Positions 44,533-54,153 of a DNA stretch of 64,000 nucleotides are shown here, piece after piece. Both the position numbers and the translations under genes were made by a program. The notes beneath the pieces are model-generated. The model ran no database searches. It had not been told where the DNA came from and was given only the letters and a program-made list of their open reading frames with translations. Numbering within the stretch: the stretch's first letter is position 1; the number at the start of each line of letters is the position of its first letter. The DNA is from CAYFLR01 sp964343805 (GTDB lineage: Bacteria; Bdellovibrionota_B; Oligoflexia; CAYFLR01): positions 155,475-219,474 of the forward strand of contig CAYFLR010000002.1 of the NCBI GenBank assembly GCA_964343805.1, read 5' to 3'.

Positions 44533-45112
44533 ATGAAATTGGAAAAATTGGAACAAACACTGTCTAAAAGAAAAGAGTTCAAAATTAACAATATGACTGT
44601 GGAAACCAAAGATCCTGTTTCCATGAATGATATTGTCAAACAGTTGGAGTCTATCTCTGATCTAAAGTTAGATAAGTTCACTCAAGTGGGTGAGCAAAAA
44701 GTTCAAAACACGGTAGAGGGTGTCTTCTCAGTTGTAAAAAATTTAGAGGGGCATCTGCATAATCTGCAAGAACTAAATCTCTCCTACAAAAAAGAAATAG
44801 GGGCTTTGCAGGCAGAGAATGATCGAGTGATTTATGAGAATGCTCAGCTTACTACCCGGTTGGCTGAATACGAAAAGCATGGCACCAAGATTGCTGATTT
44901 GGAAAAAAGGCTGGATATCACCACCGAAGAGATGGAAAGNNNNNNNNNNGCTGCGGATGGAGAATCTACTTTTAGAAGAGAAAAATCGTCAATTAGAAAA
45001 AATCAATGCCAAGGTGAAATTAGACAACAATCATCTTATTGGTGAAAGAGATGATGCCTATCGAGAGTTAACCGTGATTCGAAATAATCTTAACGCCTTG
45101 AAGGGAAAATAA
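44533..45112 (+). CDS. Coiled-coil protein of the actin operon, interrupted by a short gap
   Basis: TTGAGGAG precedes ATG 44533. The frame runs through a globular start (KINNMTVETKDPVSMNDIVK) into a coiled coil (about residues 75-135) and meets a 10-N gap at 44940. The coiled coil resumes after the gap in another frame (MENLLLEEKNRQLEKINAKV) and stops at 45112. The N-run is a placeholder of wrong length, so the product is probably about 190-200 residues. It is 15 nt after one gene and 3 nt before the next. Confidence 0.7.
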
Positions 45113-45115
45113 TCC

Positions 45116-45883
45116 ATGAGCGAAAAAATCTCCGATATTAAAAAGAGTTTAGTTCATGACTGGGAATCCATGAGTGTGAGATGTCCCGTAGTGCTCAATG
45201 CCGAGGTGGTAGTTCAAGATAAAGTTAAATCGAACTTCTTGACCTATATTGATGGGATAAAAACCGCAGAAGATATTCGGAAGTTTTTTACTCTGGAGCC
45301 TAGCGAAGCCCTACTTCTTTTTACCGACCTGATCAATCAGCGAGCCATTCGCTTTTTGGGAGATGAAGAGCGGTTGGAGTTTTTAAAAAAGCAAGGGATC
45401 GAACTCAAAAGACAATTAGAATTTCTTCTTTCCGAGCAGGCCAGATTGAGTGGTGAAGAGGTTTATCTCTCATCACGAATCAGAGAAAAGGGTGATCTTA
45501 CCAGTTCTCTTCATACCAAACTTCCCATGGCGAAAGATGCGCTTTCAGATATCAATGATAAGCTCAATCGCATGCAGAAAAATTCTGATAACTTGTGGCA
45601 AGACAATTCAGAACTGCAGGCCATTACTAAGGATATGGTGAAAAGAGAAGAGCAAATCGCCACGGTTCTGGAAAGAATGGAAGCCGAATTTCCTCGTATT
45701 ATAAAAAGAAAAGAGCGCTTGGCAGTTAAAATTGAAAAAACCGCCTCAATCGCTGATACCAAAGAGGAAGAGAATAAAGTGGTTCATAAAAAACTGGTTC
45801 GTTACTATGATGTAATGACTGATGTTCATGAATTTCTAGAAGACACTAAGTCAAGAGTTAACTTATTAGTAATGGATGTGTAA
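45116..45883 (+). CDS. DUF4388-like/winged-helix plus coiled-coil protein
   Basis: The 255-aa product starts with about 75 residues of the type LTYIDGIKTAEDIRKFFTL, then LLLFTDLINQRAIRFLG. That is the pattern of the small winged-helix segment in DUF4388/PatA-type regulators (xxIDGxxTVxEI...LxxLxxxGxI). Residues about 80-255 are coiled coil (EFLKKQGIELKRQLEFLLSE). It could link signalling to the filament proteins. Its stop is directly followed by the GTG of the AAA+ gene. Confidence 0.65.
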   Translation: MSEKISDIKKSLVHDWESMSVRCPVVLNAEVVVQDKVKSNFLTYIDGIKTAEDIRKFFTLEPSEALLLFTDLINQRAIRFLGDEERLEFLKKQGIELKRQLEFLLSEQARLSGEEVYLSSRIREKGDLTSSLHTKLPMAKDALSDINDKLNRMQKNSDNLWQDNSELQAITKDMVKREEQIATVLERMEAEFPRIIKRKERLAVKIEKTASIADTKEEENKVVHKKLVRYYDVMTDVHEFLEDTKSRVNLLVMDV

Positions 45884-47701
45884 GTGGGAATAAACTTTAA
45901 GTCCCAGAAGGGGCCGATTTCTTTAAAAGCTTCCTATAATTCGGGAGACCCCCTTTGTCGCCAGCTTATTTCAGATCTTGATCATCTCAATCGGTTTAAC
46001 GATCTCTTTCCTGACATTGTCGCAGAAAATATCTATGATGACCTTAGGCATCTTATTGAAAACCGATTAGCCAACCGTTTGGCTATTCGTTTTTATCACT
46101 CCCTCAATCCGAATAAAGTCTATTTTGAAAAGTCATATAATTATCATCTTTCAGCTCCTAACACCAATCAGGACTTAAAGATAGAGTGCGCTGATCTGCC
46201 TGAGCCCTATGAATTTGATGTGTTTGTTTTCTTTTCTAAACATTTTTTAGCTCTCAGCCCCGATGTTAGAAAGAGCATTATGCAGAACTTCCACTATGAC
46301 TGGTCTGATCCATCCAAGATGCAACAACCAGTGGAAGAGCCAGTGAAAAAACCGCAACAGCCAGAGATTCATCCTTCCTATATGCCCCATGATATAGAGC
46401 AAGAGATTCCTTTGGCTGTCCATCATTCACCAGTAGATAATGAACTTTTAAACCATTTTAATGGAACTCAGTCTCTTTTCTTAGCCCAGTACGATAACTC
46501 TCGTAAGCTCATAGAAAAGTTTGTTTTAGTGGCGGAGTCTCTGCAATTAGTTCCCTTGCAGTGGACCCACAGTGATGGATTTCGAGAGCTCACCACCAAC
46601 GAAGAGGATGTGCAAAGCAGGTCTTTTAGTAGAGATAACTACAATCCCTTAGAAACTTTGCAGCATATTAAAGATGATCCCATGGAGCAGACCATCTATC
46701 TGCTAGAGGATTTTCATCATTACTTAGGGAGAGAAAATATAAATTCATCCCATTATGCGGAGATGATTTCTCTTATAAAATGTCTCCCTGAGCGCCTCGC
46801 TGAAGTGGGAAGTTACGTAGTGATATTGGCTCCTCATGCGGAATTGCCACCCGAGATTGCGCCTATTTTAAAAATCATTCGCGGCGATAAAGAGGGGACC
46901 GGTAACTTCTACTATCTGGAACGTTTTGGTCAAGATCTTTCTAAAAAAGTGGCCGAAAGAGTAGGTAAAAAAGTAATCGGGCGTGATCGTGAGATCATGG
47001 AGTGCTTTAAAATTCTCACGAAAATGGAAGGGAATAATCCCCTTTTGGTGGGGAAGGCCGGGGTCGGTAAAACCGCTATTATAGAGGGCTTAGCCGCTCA
47101 AATCCAAACAGGAAAGGTTCCCACTTTTTTTAAAAGTAAAAGAATTTTTTCTTTGAACTTGAACTCCATGCTTTCAGGAACCAAGTACCGTGGTGAATTT
47201 GAGAAACGCCTCGAAGGTCTCCTGGAAGAGGTTCAAAAAAATGCCGAACACATCATCGTCTTTATTGACGAAATTCATACGCTGTTAAATATGGGAGCCA
47301 CTGAAGGCTCGGCAGGTGCTGAAAATACCCTAAAACCAGCCCTCGCCAGAGGTGACTTTCCCTGCATTGGTGCTTCTACTTTTGAAGAGTACAAAAGATA
47401 CATTGAACCAGATAAAGCGCTCGCTCGTCGTTTTCAAGTGATTCATATTAGCGAGCCATCCAATAAGCAGACGGTTCAAATTTTAAAAGGGGTTAAGTCT
47501 GTTTATGAGCAGCACCATCAGGTGCACATCTCAGACTCTGCCCTCACTAAGTGTGTGGAAATGTCCGATCAGTTGATTAAGGATCAGTACTTTCCCGGAA
47601 AAGCTATTAAAATGTTAGATAGTGTCTGCGCCTATGCTATACTATCCGGACATAAAACCGTGACTCCAGATTTAGTGGTTCATGAATTTAAGCATTTATA
47701 A
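45884..47701 (+). CDS. AAA+ ATPase: Ycf46-like N-terminal region joined to a ClpA/B-type D1 module
   Basis: The 605-aa product (GTG start abutting the previous stop) has an unknown N-terminal domain (1-150). A region at about 200-336 matches the N-domain of Ycf46-like AAA proteins (ESLQLVPLQWTHSDGF, TIYLLEDFHHYLG, VVILAPHAELPPEI). One ClpA/ClpB D1-type AAA module follows: Walker A GKAGVGKT (about 390), pore-type TKYRGEFEKRL, Walker B VFIDEIH (D462, E463), arginine-finger ALARRF (about 515) and the small lid domain. There is no D2, Clp-N or M-domain. It is probably a remodelling ATPase acting on the filaments or scaffold. The combination is unfamiliar to me. Confidence 0.85.
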   Translation: MGINFKSQKGPISLKASYNSGDPLCRQLISDLDHLNRFNDLFPDIVAENIYDDLRHLIENRLANRLAIRFYHSLNPNKVYFEKSYNYHLSAPNTNQDLKIECADLPEPYEFDVFVFFSKHFLALSPDVRKSIMQNFHYDWSDPSKMQQPVEEPVKKPQQPEIHPSYMPHDIEQEIPLAVHHSPVDNELLNHFNGTQSLFLAQYDNSRKLIEKFVLVAESLQLVPLQWTHSDGFRELTTNEEDVQSRSFSRDNYNPLETLQHIKDDPMEQTIYLLEDFHHYLGRENINSSHYAEMISLIKCLPERLAEVGSYVVILAPHAELPPEIAPILKIIRGDKEGTGNFYYLERFGQDLSKKVAERVGKKVIGRDREIMECFKILTKMEGNNPLLVGKAGVGKTAIIEGLAAQIQTGKVPTFFKSKRIFSLNLNSMLSGTKYRGEFEKRLEGLLEEVQKNAEHIIVFIDEIHTLLNMGATEGSAGAENTLKPALARGDFPCIGASTFEEYKRYIEPDKALARRFQVIHISEPSNKQTVQILKGVKSVYEQHHQVHISDSALTKCVEMSDQLIKDQYFPGKAIKMLDSVCAYAILSGHKTVTPDLVVHEFKHL

Positions 47702-47713
47702 AAGGAGTTTTTG

Positions 47714-49873
47714 ATGCAAGCCGATTTGAACAAGGTTTTAATAATTGATGAAGATCAAGGTTTTCTCCAGACAGCCAAAGACGAGTTAAAGAACTCCTAT
47801 AAGGTGGAAGTGACCAATTCTGGCAAGGATGGAATTTACCAATTTAGAACCTTTGAACCCAATGTGGTGATTCTGGACTCCAAGGTATCCGATATCTCCT
47901 TTGTGGAACTGATGAGAAAGTTTCGTAAGATCGATCACAACGTGATCCGTATTGTTGTTTCAGATGACTTTAGTAAAATTGATTCCGTCCTGGAAGCCAT
48001 CAATGAAGTGCATGTTCATAACTACTTTCGAAAGCCACTCAATTTCAGTGATCTTCGCACCACCATTCAGGCGAAAATGGGTGACTATCATATTGTCAAA
48101 GGGCATCAGGCTTTTAACGAAAATGTGACCGCTGTTTATTCTAAGTTGGAAACCATTCTCGATCAAGTGGAAGCCTCTAAAAAAATCGAAGAGATGTCAA
48201 AAGCTCATGTGGATAAAGCCACCGCAATGGAGGTGGAAAGTTTAGCCAAAATCAGAGACACCATGGAGCAGCTTAAAGCCTCGCAAAACCATGTGAAACA
48301 TTTAGAAGACGTGGTAGAGGGTCTCAAAGAAAAAGCACGAGAGTACGAATCTTTAAAAGCTCGTAATGTAGATATAGTAGAGAATGAGCGCAACGAATAT
48401 AGAGAGGCGTTAGAAAAAGCTAAAGAAGATTATGATAAGGTGGTAGAAGAGAAAGAAGAAATTGAAGATACTTTAAGAGAGATGGAGGTGACTTTAGAAT
48501 CTCGTAAAGAGTCTGTTATGAAAGTGAGTGCAGACTTTGCCACCACCACCAGAGAGAAGAAAAATGGCAAAGACTCTCTGCTCTGTGTGGATGATGAAAC
48601 CGAGATTACCAGCTCTTTTCAAAAACTATTTGGCAAAATTTACAATGTCTACACTGCCAATAATGGTAAAGAGGCGCTTCAGGTGTTGCAAGATAACCCT
48701 GATATTTGCATCGTAGTATCCGATCAACGCATGCCGAAAATGACCGGTATTGAGCTGGCTAACGAAATTCAAGAAATCAAACCCGATCTCCCTGTCTTTT
48801 TATTAACCGGTTACACCGATATTGATATCGCCATTGAAGCTCTTAACAAAGGGACTATTCTAAAATATTTTGAAAAGCCCATGGACTTCGATGAAATGAG
48901 CGAATCCTTGGAAGTTGCTATCGAAGATTATGATCAGAAAACAGCCTCTCGTGAGATTATTGAGGATAAGAAAACCTTCGTGGTGGATCGAATGCGAGAA
49001 GTGACCACCGAGATGAAGAATTTTAAATCCATGAATAAAAAACTAGAGAAAGATCTGGCTAAAGCTAAGAATGAGAACTCCTCTATAGCCCGTCAGCTAG
49101 AAAATAAGAAAAAAGATATCTTAGAACTGCGTACCGCGGTAGAACAGGAACGTAAGAAAATGTTCGAAGATATGAAGTTAGAAAAACAAGAATTTAACAA
49201 CGAAATGGCTATTAAGCGGGAAGAGGCTAAGCAAATTGTGGAAGCCACTAAGAAACGCAATGAATCAGATCTTGAAAAACTGCAAGAAGCCTTTGATGCT
49301 GACAAAGTGAAAGTGCAAGCAGAGATCGAACAAATGAAAAAAGATCTGGAAGAAGAACGAAAAAAGATGTTGGCGGAAATGGAAGAGCGCAAAAATGAGC
49401 TGACTAAAGAAGAAGACGAACTTAAAGGATCTCTTGATAAGAGCAAAGCTGAACTCAAAGAGAAACTGGAAAAAGAAAATGCCGAGTTAGAAAAACAGAT
49501 TGCTGAGCAGAAAGCCAAGGCAGATAAAGAAGTGGAAGCCATGAAAACCAAGGTGGAACGAGAGCAGAAAAAATTGGCTGAAAAATTTGAGAAAGAGACC
49601 GTCGCTAAACGAGACGCCGCTTTTGCTGAATATGAGAAGATGAAAACTGAACTCCAACAAAAAGAGGAGAAAATTACTGCCGTTCTTAAAGAGGCCGCTG
49701 AGTCCGTTAAGGATAAAGACCGTCAAATTGATGATCTGCAAGATAAAGTGGCAGAGGCTTTTGCTCAAAGAGATAAAGCCCAATCTGAAATCGATGATAT
49801 GAAAGATGAGTTTAACCTGCTGGTTGCCTCCAGAGAAGCATTGGAAGCTGAGTTGGCAGAACTTCGAGGGTAA
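47714..49873 (+). CDS. Double-receiver protein with long coiled coils
   Basis: AAGGAG spaced to ATG 47714. The 719-aa product begins with a receiver (KVLIIDEDQGF, phospho-Asp D55, K107). A coiled coil follows (about 145-280), then a second receiver (about 287-406: LLCVDDETEI, IVVSDQRMPKMTG with D337, LLTGYTD, EKPMD). A coiled coil of nearly 300 residues makes up the rest (RREE/EKEN-type heptads such as KDLEEERKKMLAEMEERKNE). Both receivers keep their key residues. This looks like a phosphorylation-controlled structural rod, parallel to the kinase genes next to it. Confidence 0.88.
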   Translation: MQADLNKVLIIDEDQGFLQTAKDELKNSYKVEVTNSGKDGIYQFRTFEPNVVILDSKVSDISFVELMRKFRKIDHNVIRIVVSDDFSKIDSVLEAINEVHVHNYFRKPLNFSDLRTTIQAKMGDYHIVKGHQAFNENVTAVYSKLETILDQVEASKKIEEMSKAHVDKATAMEVESLAKIRDTMEQLKASQNHVKHLEDVVEGLKEKAREYESLKARNVDIVENERNEYREALEKAKEDYDKVVEEKEEIEDTLREMEVTLESRKESVMKVSADFATTTREKKNGKDSLLCVDDETEITSSFQKLFGKIYNVYTANNGKEALQVLQDNPDICIVVSDQRMPKMTGIELANEIQEIKPDLPVFLLTGYTDIDIAIEALNKGTILKYFEKPMDFDEMSESLEVAIEDYDQKTASREIIEDKKTFVVDRMREVTTEMKNFKSMNKKLEKDLAKAKNENSSIARQLENKKKDILELRTAVEQERKKMFEDMKLEKQEFNNEMAIKREEAKQIVEATKKRNESDLEKLQEAFDADKVKVQAEIEQMKKDLEEERKKMLAEMEERKNELTKEEDELKGSLDKSKAELKEKLEKENAELEKQIAEQKAKADKEVEAMKTKVEREQKKLAEKFEKETVAKRDAAFAEYEKMKTELQQKEEKITAVLKEAAESVKDKDRQIDDLQDKVAEAFAQRDKAQSEIDDMKDEFNLLVASREALEAELAELRG

Positions 49874-49875
49874 AT

Positions 49876-51009
49876 ATGAGTGAAGAACAGCAAATTTTAA
49901 TTGTTGATGATGACGAAATGGTATTGGACGTCACCAGTGCTCTTTTAGAGAGTGAAGGTTATGATGTGATTACCGCCAATGGAGGACCGGAAGGGGCGGC
50001 TTTAGCCGAAGAAAAAAAACCGGCCTTAGTTATTTCTGATGTGGTGATGCCAGAGATGGATGGTTTTGCCGTTTTAAAGCATGTGAAAGAAAAGTGCCCA
50101 GAGACGGAAGTGATTATGCTTACCGGAAATGGAACCATTGATGGGACCATCCAAGCCATGAAAAATGGGGCTTTTGACTTTATTTTAAAACCGGTGGAAG
50201 AGAAAATTCTCTATGTAACTGTTGAAAAGGCTCTCCAACATCATGCCATTCAACAGGATTTAGAAAGAGCTAAAACTCAAATCACCCGGATGGATCAACT
50301 CTCTGCCTTGGGTGAGTTAGCTGCGGGAATCGCTCATGAAATTTTTCAACCCCTGCAAGCCATTTCCAATTACAATCAACTGATTAAAAATCGTTTAAAA
50401 GAGTTGGGAATCGAAGATGAAGAGTTAGCTGAGCATTATGGTGCCATCAAGCATGCACTGGGTAGACAGAAAGAAATTATCAAAGGAATTAAAGATTTTG
50501 CCCGAGTTGATAAAGGGGAAAGCAATGCCATGGGGAATGCGAGCCTGACCAAAGCCATTGAAAATGGTCTCATCATGCTCAAGGCTCAAATCCAAAACCA
50601 TGATATTGAATTGGTTTTGGAGCTGGATCAAGATATACCCGAGGTTCCTGCAAATCTCCGTCAATTAGAGCAGATCTCAATTAATATGATGGTGAACGCC
50701 ATTGATGCCATTGATATGTGGGGCGATGAAAAAGGTGACGAATTCATCACCGTACGTACTTTTGTATCGGGCGATTGGGTTGTTGGGCAGTGGGAAAATA
50801 CCGGTCCTAAAATTCCGGATGATATTCTTCCCTCCATTTTTAACCCCTTTTATACCACCAAAGAGGTGGGCAAAGGAACCGGTCTTGGCTTAAGTATATG
50901 CCATGGTATCGCTTCTGATCACCATGGTGAGCTGACCGTTGAAAGTGATGTGGAGCGCACCGTCTTCACTCTAAAATTACCCCTCAATCCACCATCAGAT
51001 TCCGAATAA
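49876..51009 (+). CDS. Soluble receiver-histidine kinase
   Basis: The 377-aa product has an N-terminal receiver (ILIVDDDEMV, D55 in LVISDVVMPEMDG, LTGNGT, LKPVEE). A HisKA with H154 in AAGIAHEIFQPLQAI follows, then a HATPase (NMMVNAIDAIDMWG, ENTGPKIPDDI, GTGLGLSICHGI). It has no membrane segment or PAS domain. It starts 2 nt after the double-receiver gene, so the receivers in that protein are the obvious phosphate acceptors. Confidence 0.93.
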   Translation: MSEEQQILIVDDDEMVLDVTSALLESEGYDVITANGGPEGAALAEEKKPALVISDVVMPEMDGFAVLKHVKEKCPETEVIMLTGNGTIDGTIQAMKNGAFDFILKPVEEKILYVTVEKALQHHAIQQDLERAKTQITRMDQLSALGELAAGIAHEIFQPLQAISNYNQLIKNRLKELGIEDEELAEHYGAIKHALGRQKEIIKGIKDFARVDKGESNAMGNASLTKAIENGLIMLKAQIQNHDIELVLELDQDIPEVPANLRQLEQISINMMVNAIDAIDMWGDEKGDEFITVRTFVSGDWVVGQWENTGPKIPDDILPSIFNPFYTTKEVGKGTGLGLSICHGIASDHHGELTVESDVERTVFTLKLPLNPPSDSE

Positions 51010-51031
51010 CTTCATTTGAAAGGATGATAAA

Positions 51032-52243
51032 ATGGCTGATTTGACCAATTGCATTCCCGTAGGTGGGGAACTAGGCACATCTTCGAGTAAATTTTGTCAT
51101 GATGATACCATTGTTCTTTTTTCTTCTGTGGTGGGTAACGCCATGACTGAGCAGATGGAAAAAAGTTGGCGACTCATGAATCGGTCCACCGATGATCGTT
51201 GGATCAAAAACTTGGCTGTGTTTGATAACAGTCGCAACTCCTGGCGCTATGTAGGGGCCATGACTCGCACTTCAGAAAAAACCAACTGGTTCACTCACAG
51301 GGGGCTCATTCAAAACTTTGATGATGCTTTTTTAGCTATTAAAGCGGGGCTTTTCCTGATGCATTTGGAAGCCGAGAAAAAAGGTATCGCATTAAATAAA
51401 GTGGGTCTCGGTTTTGGTGTGACGGTGAGACATGGAGAGTCGGTATTAGATCGCTTCTTTGATTACCTGAAAGAAAACTTAGTGGAAAAGGATGGGGTTA
51501 AAACTCTGCCTATCAAAGCCAAAAATGTGGCTAAAGATGAAGTCCGAGAAGTGAATATCGAACTCGCTTTCAGTGTGATGCAATATCAGGCTTATGGGGC
51601 TTACATGGCCATCTTATTCAGTAAATTTAAGATGGAAGTTTACAATACCTACGTTATTGATATTGGTCATGGAACCTGGATAAAACTTCCCGTAATAGAA
51701 AATGAAGCAGATGTCAACCTTTCTGACTCAGTTACAGAGGGGATTTACACTATTACTAAAAATATCAGCTCCATTGTTTTTGAATCCAGTGGTCAGAAGT
51801 TTAGAGTTCCTGAGCAAAAGATTATGGAGAAACTACCTAAAAAAGATTACAAGCTAGATGTTCCCGGAGTAGGAGTTTATGATTTCGAAAAACTCCTGGA
51901 TCATGAAGCGAACCATATGGCGAAGCGTATTGTGGAAAGAGTGGCTACCGATATTTCTATCTTGGCTGAAAAAGGTCAAACGGTTGACTATTTCACCATT
52001 ATTGGTGGTGGGGCTCATCTACTGTTTGATACCATTCGCCAGGAAATTGCCGATTACTTTGGTTGGAACGAAGACCAAATGAAAGAGCGAGTCATAAACC
52101 CCAATATTGTAGATGTGAACCCCCGTTATATTAACTGCGTTGGTTTTATGTTGCTGGCTCGGGACCAAATTGCACTGGAACTAGATCAAGATGTGGATCC
52201 CAATTTTGGCATTAAAAATGTGATCCAAGACACAGTGGAGTAG
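51032..52243 (+). CDS. ParM/StbA-like actin ATPase 1
   Basis: The 403-aa product has the actin-fold motif order. The phosphate-1 loop is GELGTSSSKF near residue 13 (canonical DxGxxxxK, here Glu for Asp). Phosphate-2 is YVIDIGHGTWIKLPV (about 207-221). The adenosine motif is FTIIGGGAHLLFD (about 321-333), followed by PNIVDVNPRYINCVGFMLL. This is the ParM-type C-terminus (residual NARYxNAxGf). ParM-family proteins form dynamic filaments driven by ATP. It is followed by a small basic-tailed protein, as parM is followed by parR. It differs clearly from the two other actins in this operon. Confidence 0.8.
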   Translation: MADLTNCIPVGGELGTSSSKFCHDDTIVLFSSVVGNAMTEQMEKSWRLMNRSTDDRWIKNLAVFDNSRNSWRYVGAMTRTSEKTNWFTHRGLIQNFDDAFLAIKAGLFLMHLEAEKKGIALNKVGLGFGVTVRHGESVLDRFFDYLKENLVEKDGVKTLPIKAKNVAKDEVREVNIELAFSVMQYQAYGAYMAILFSKFKMEVYNTYVIDIGHGTWIKLPVIENEADVNLSDSVTEGIYTITKNISSIVFESSGQKFRVPEQKIMEKLPKKDYKLDVPGVGVYDFEKLLDHEANHMAKRIVERVATDISILAEKGQTVDYFTIIGGGAHLLFDTIRQEIADYFGWNEDQMKERVINPNIVDVNPRYINCVGFMLLARDQIALELDQDVDPNFGIKNVIQDTVE

Positions 52244-52259
52244 GCAGTAGGGAGGAAAA

Positions 52260-52757
52260 ATGGATTGCTCATATTTGATATTAGATAAGCCTTTAAAAAA
52301 ACTTATGGAGAAATTAGGGCGTATTCATCCCAATGATTCCAAAGCGGTCTTAAAAACCCTCCTTAAAACTTATCTCTACCTGCAAGATAGTAGTAAAAGA
52401 AAAGGGGCTGATCCTCTCCTGGTACTACAAGACCTGGTGGAAAGGATCGGTAAGGGGCAACTATATCAGACCTCTCAAGATAAGATTAATCATATGGATT
52501 CTCTATTGGAAGGCCAGCAACCTGCGGCTCAGAGTGCTCCAGATGAAGCTCTTTTAAAAGAGATCAAAGAGATGAAATCTTATCTGAGAGAAATTAAAGC
52601 CATGCGCATGCCGGCAGCGGCTTCAAGAACGATGGGGAATATGACTCCTTCGGGAACAGCTGATCTTTTGACGGTTGAAAAGGGTGTGACTCAAAAGAAG
52701 AGGAAAAATTATCGAGATCTGCGAAAAGGCAGTACCAATCGCAAAATAACATTTTAA
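52260..52757 (+). CDS. Small adaptor-like protein between two actin genes
   Basis: The 165-aa product starts with a helical domain (1-80: LDKPLKKLMEKLGRIHP, AVLKTLLKTYLYLQDSSKRK). A short coiled coil is at about 95-115, and a basic tail (QKKRKNYRDLRKGSTNRK) ends it. GGAGG is well placed before ATG 52260. Position after a ParM-like gene and size recall ParR-type adaptors, but I see no ribbon-helix-helix signature. The function is inferred only from position. Confidence 0.65.
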   Translation: MDCSYLILDKPLKKLMEKLGRIHPNDSKAVLKTLLKTYLYLQDSSKRKGADPLLVLQDLVERIGKGQLYQTSQDKINHMDSLLEGQQPAAQSAPDEALLKEIKEMKSYLREIKAMRMPAAASRTMGNMTPSGTADLLTVEKGVTQKKRKNYRDLRKGSTNRKITF

Positions 52758-52773
52758 CCTTATAAAGTAATGT

Positions 52774-53823
52774 ATGAAGCGATTAATCATCGACCCGGGT
52801 CAATTCTATATCAAAGTTATCTGTCAAGAGTACGATGGCGATCGTTTTGTCCACTTCGGTCAGATGTTTCTTCCGGCTATTTATAGGGCGGTCAACCTGG
52901 AAGAACAAAACTTTCAAAAAGTCATTTTTACAGGTGATCATGGTTGGGCGGTGGGCTATGAGGCTCTCAAATACACCCGAGATTTTGCCGAGAGTTTAGC
53001 TCTCTTTAGCCGGGAAGAGAAAGATTACGATCTCTTATTTCGCAAAATTCTTTCCGATTATGCTGAAGACGGAGAGGCAGTGGAAATGGTGGTGGCTCTT
53101 CACAGCGCCGCTCTCTTAGAAAAAATACTGCCTCTTTCTGATATCTATTCCAAAGCTTGGATGAATATTACCTACACCGATGAGGTGAATCAAACTATCA
53201 AATGTAAAAAGGTGAGTGTTAACTTGCACACCGCTCCGGTGAGCGATGGCATTCTCCATTACCTAAGTAGTTTACGAGATAATATCCCCTCAGCTTTAGT
53301 GGTGGATGTGGGATTTGAACAAACCAAGCTTTATATGGTTCATGATCAAGGTGAGGTGGTGCTCTTTCGAAGTATTCCTTTAGGGATGAGCGATTACTAC
53401 CAATCTTTCGTGCGCTTTTTTACCGAAAAGGGAATCTCATCCATTCATTTTCTTTGGTTTGTCAAACAGATGGAAATGGGCTGCAGCCACATTGAAATTG
53501 AAGATCATGATCTGGAGGTAGACATCTCCATGGTGGTGGCCAACGTACGATGGGATCTCTCTAAAAATATCTGTCGGGCTATCGAGGATTTAGCCGGGAA
53601 TTATTATGAGAACACCACTAAATGGCCGGCCATGCTGGTTATTATGGGAGGGGGAGCCCTTTTTAATGGAGACATAGTGAGTTACTCCTTGAGTGATAAA
53701 GGGAGTTCGTTTCAAGACGTGCATGTGGACTCTTCCTCTATTTATGCTATTGCCCAAGGAGTGGCACAGAATTTGACTTTTACACCCGAGAAAAAACAAA
53801 CCCTAAGGAGTCTGTATGGCTGA
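52774..53823 (+). CDS. ParM-like actin ATPase 2
   Basis: The 349-aa product has phosphate-1 IIDPGQFYIKV (D7), phosphate-2 ALVVDVGFEQTKLYMV (about 173-188), the connecting region FRSIPLGMSDYYQSF, and the adenosine motif LVIMGGGALFNGDIV (about 287-301). The order and spacing are those of bacterial actins, closest to the ParM/Alp and FtsA/PilM-like groups. The loop DPGQFYIK is unusual (Pro at position 2, aromatic residues in the phosphate loop). It overlaps the next small gene by 8 nt. Confidence 0.75.
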   Translation: MKRLIIDPGQFYIKVICQEYDGDRFVHFGQMFLPAIYRAVNLEEQNFQKVIFTGDHGWAVGYEALKYTRDFAESLALFSREEKDYDLLFRKILSDYAEDGEAVEMVVALHSAALLEKILPLSDIYSKAWMNITYTDEVNQTIKCKKVSVNLHTAPVSDGILHYLSSLRDNIPSALVVDVGFEQTKLYMVHDQGEVVLFRSIPLGMSDYYQSFVRFFTEKGISSIHFLWFVKQMEMGCSHIEIEDHDLEVDISMVVANVRWDLSKNICRAIEDLAGNYYENTTKWPAMLVIMGGGALFNGDIVSYSLSDKGSSFQDVHVDSSSIYAIAQGVAQNLTFTPEKKQTLRSLYG

Positions 53824-54103
53824 AAAAATCACTCTAAGTCCCTTTTACGTACTAGGTAAAGTTTCAGGCCACTGTGTTAAAAATGCGAACCGGGTAGGGA
53901 ACACCTGTCTTGATTTTTTAAACAGTGAAAAATTAATGAGTTCACCCAACTCTGAAAACTCAGATAAAGATTCTGCATCAGGCGAGTCAAAGGACTTTCG
54001 TTTGCAAATGGGACATGGTAATATGGGGGTCACAGATCGAGAATTAAACAGTGATAAACTAATCATCAAGGATGCAAAAGCTCTTGAGAATGAGGAAAAT
54101 TAA
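53816..54103 (+). CDS. Small protein of the actin operon, function unknown
   Basis: The 95-aa product begins with about 40 residues of mixed character (ITLSPFYVLGKVSGHCVKNA) and ends in a Ser/Asp/Glu-rich, probably disordered region. It starts within the previous actin gene (8-nt overlap) and precedes the third actin gene by 50 nt. It is perhaps a filament-binding peptide. No family is seen. Confidence 0.6.
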   Translation: MAEKITLSPFYVLGKVSGHCVKNANRVGNTCLDFLNSEKLMSSPNSENSDKDSASGESKDFRLQMGHGNMGVTDRELNSDKLIIKDAKALENEEN

Positions 54104-54153
54104 GAAGTCTTAGCAGGGGAAACACCAAATAGGTTGGAAAAGGGGAAACGACG

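Noticed and set aside
49093..49551. Minus-strand Ser-rich ORF of 152 codons
   Set aside because: It is the antisense shadow of the Lys/Glu-rich coiled coil of the double-receiver protein.
51032..52757. Plasmid partition locus (parM-parR-parC)
   Set aside because: There are no iterons upstream of the actin, no replication gene, and the gene is embedded in a large signalling operon.
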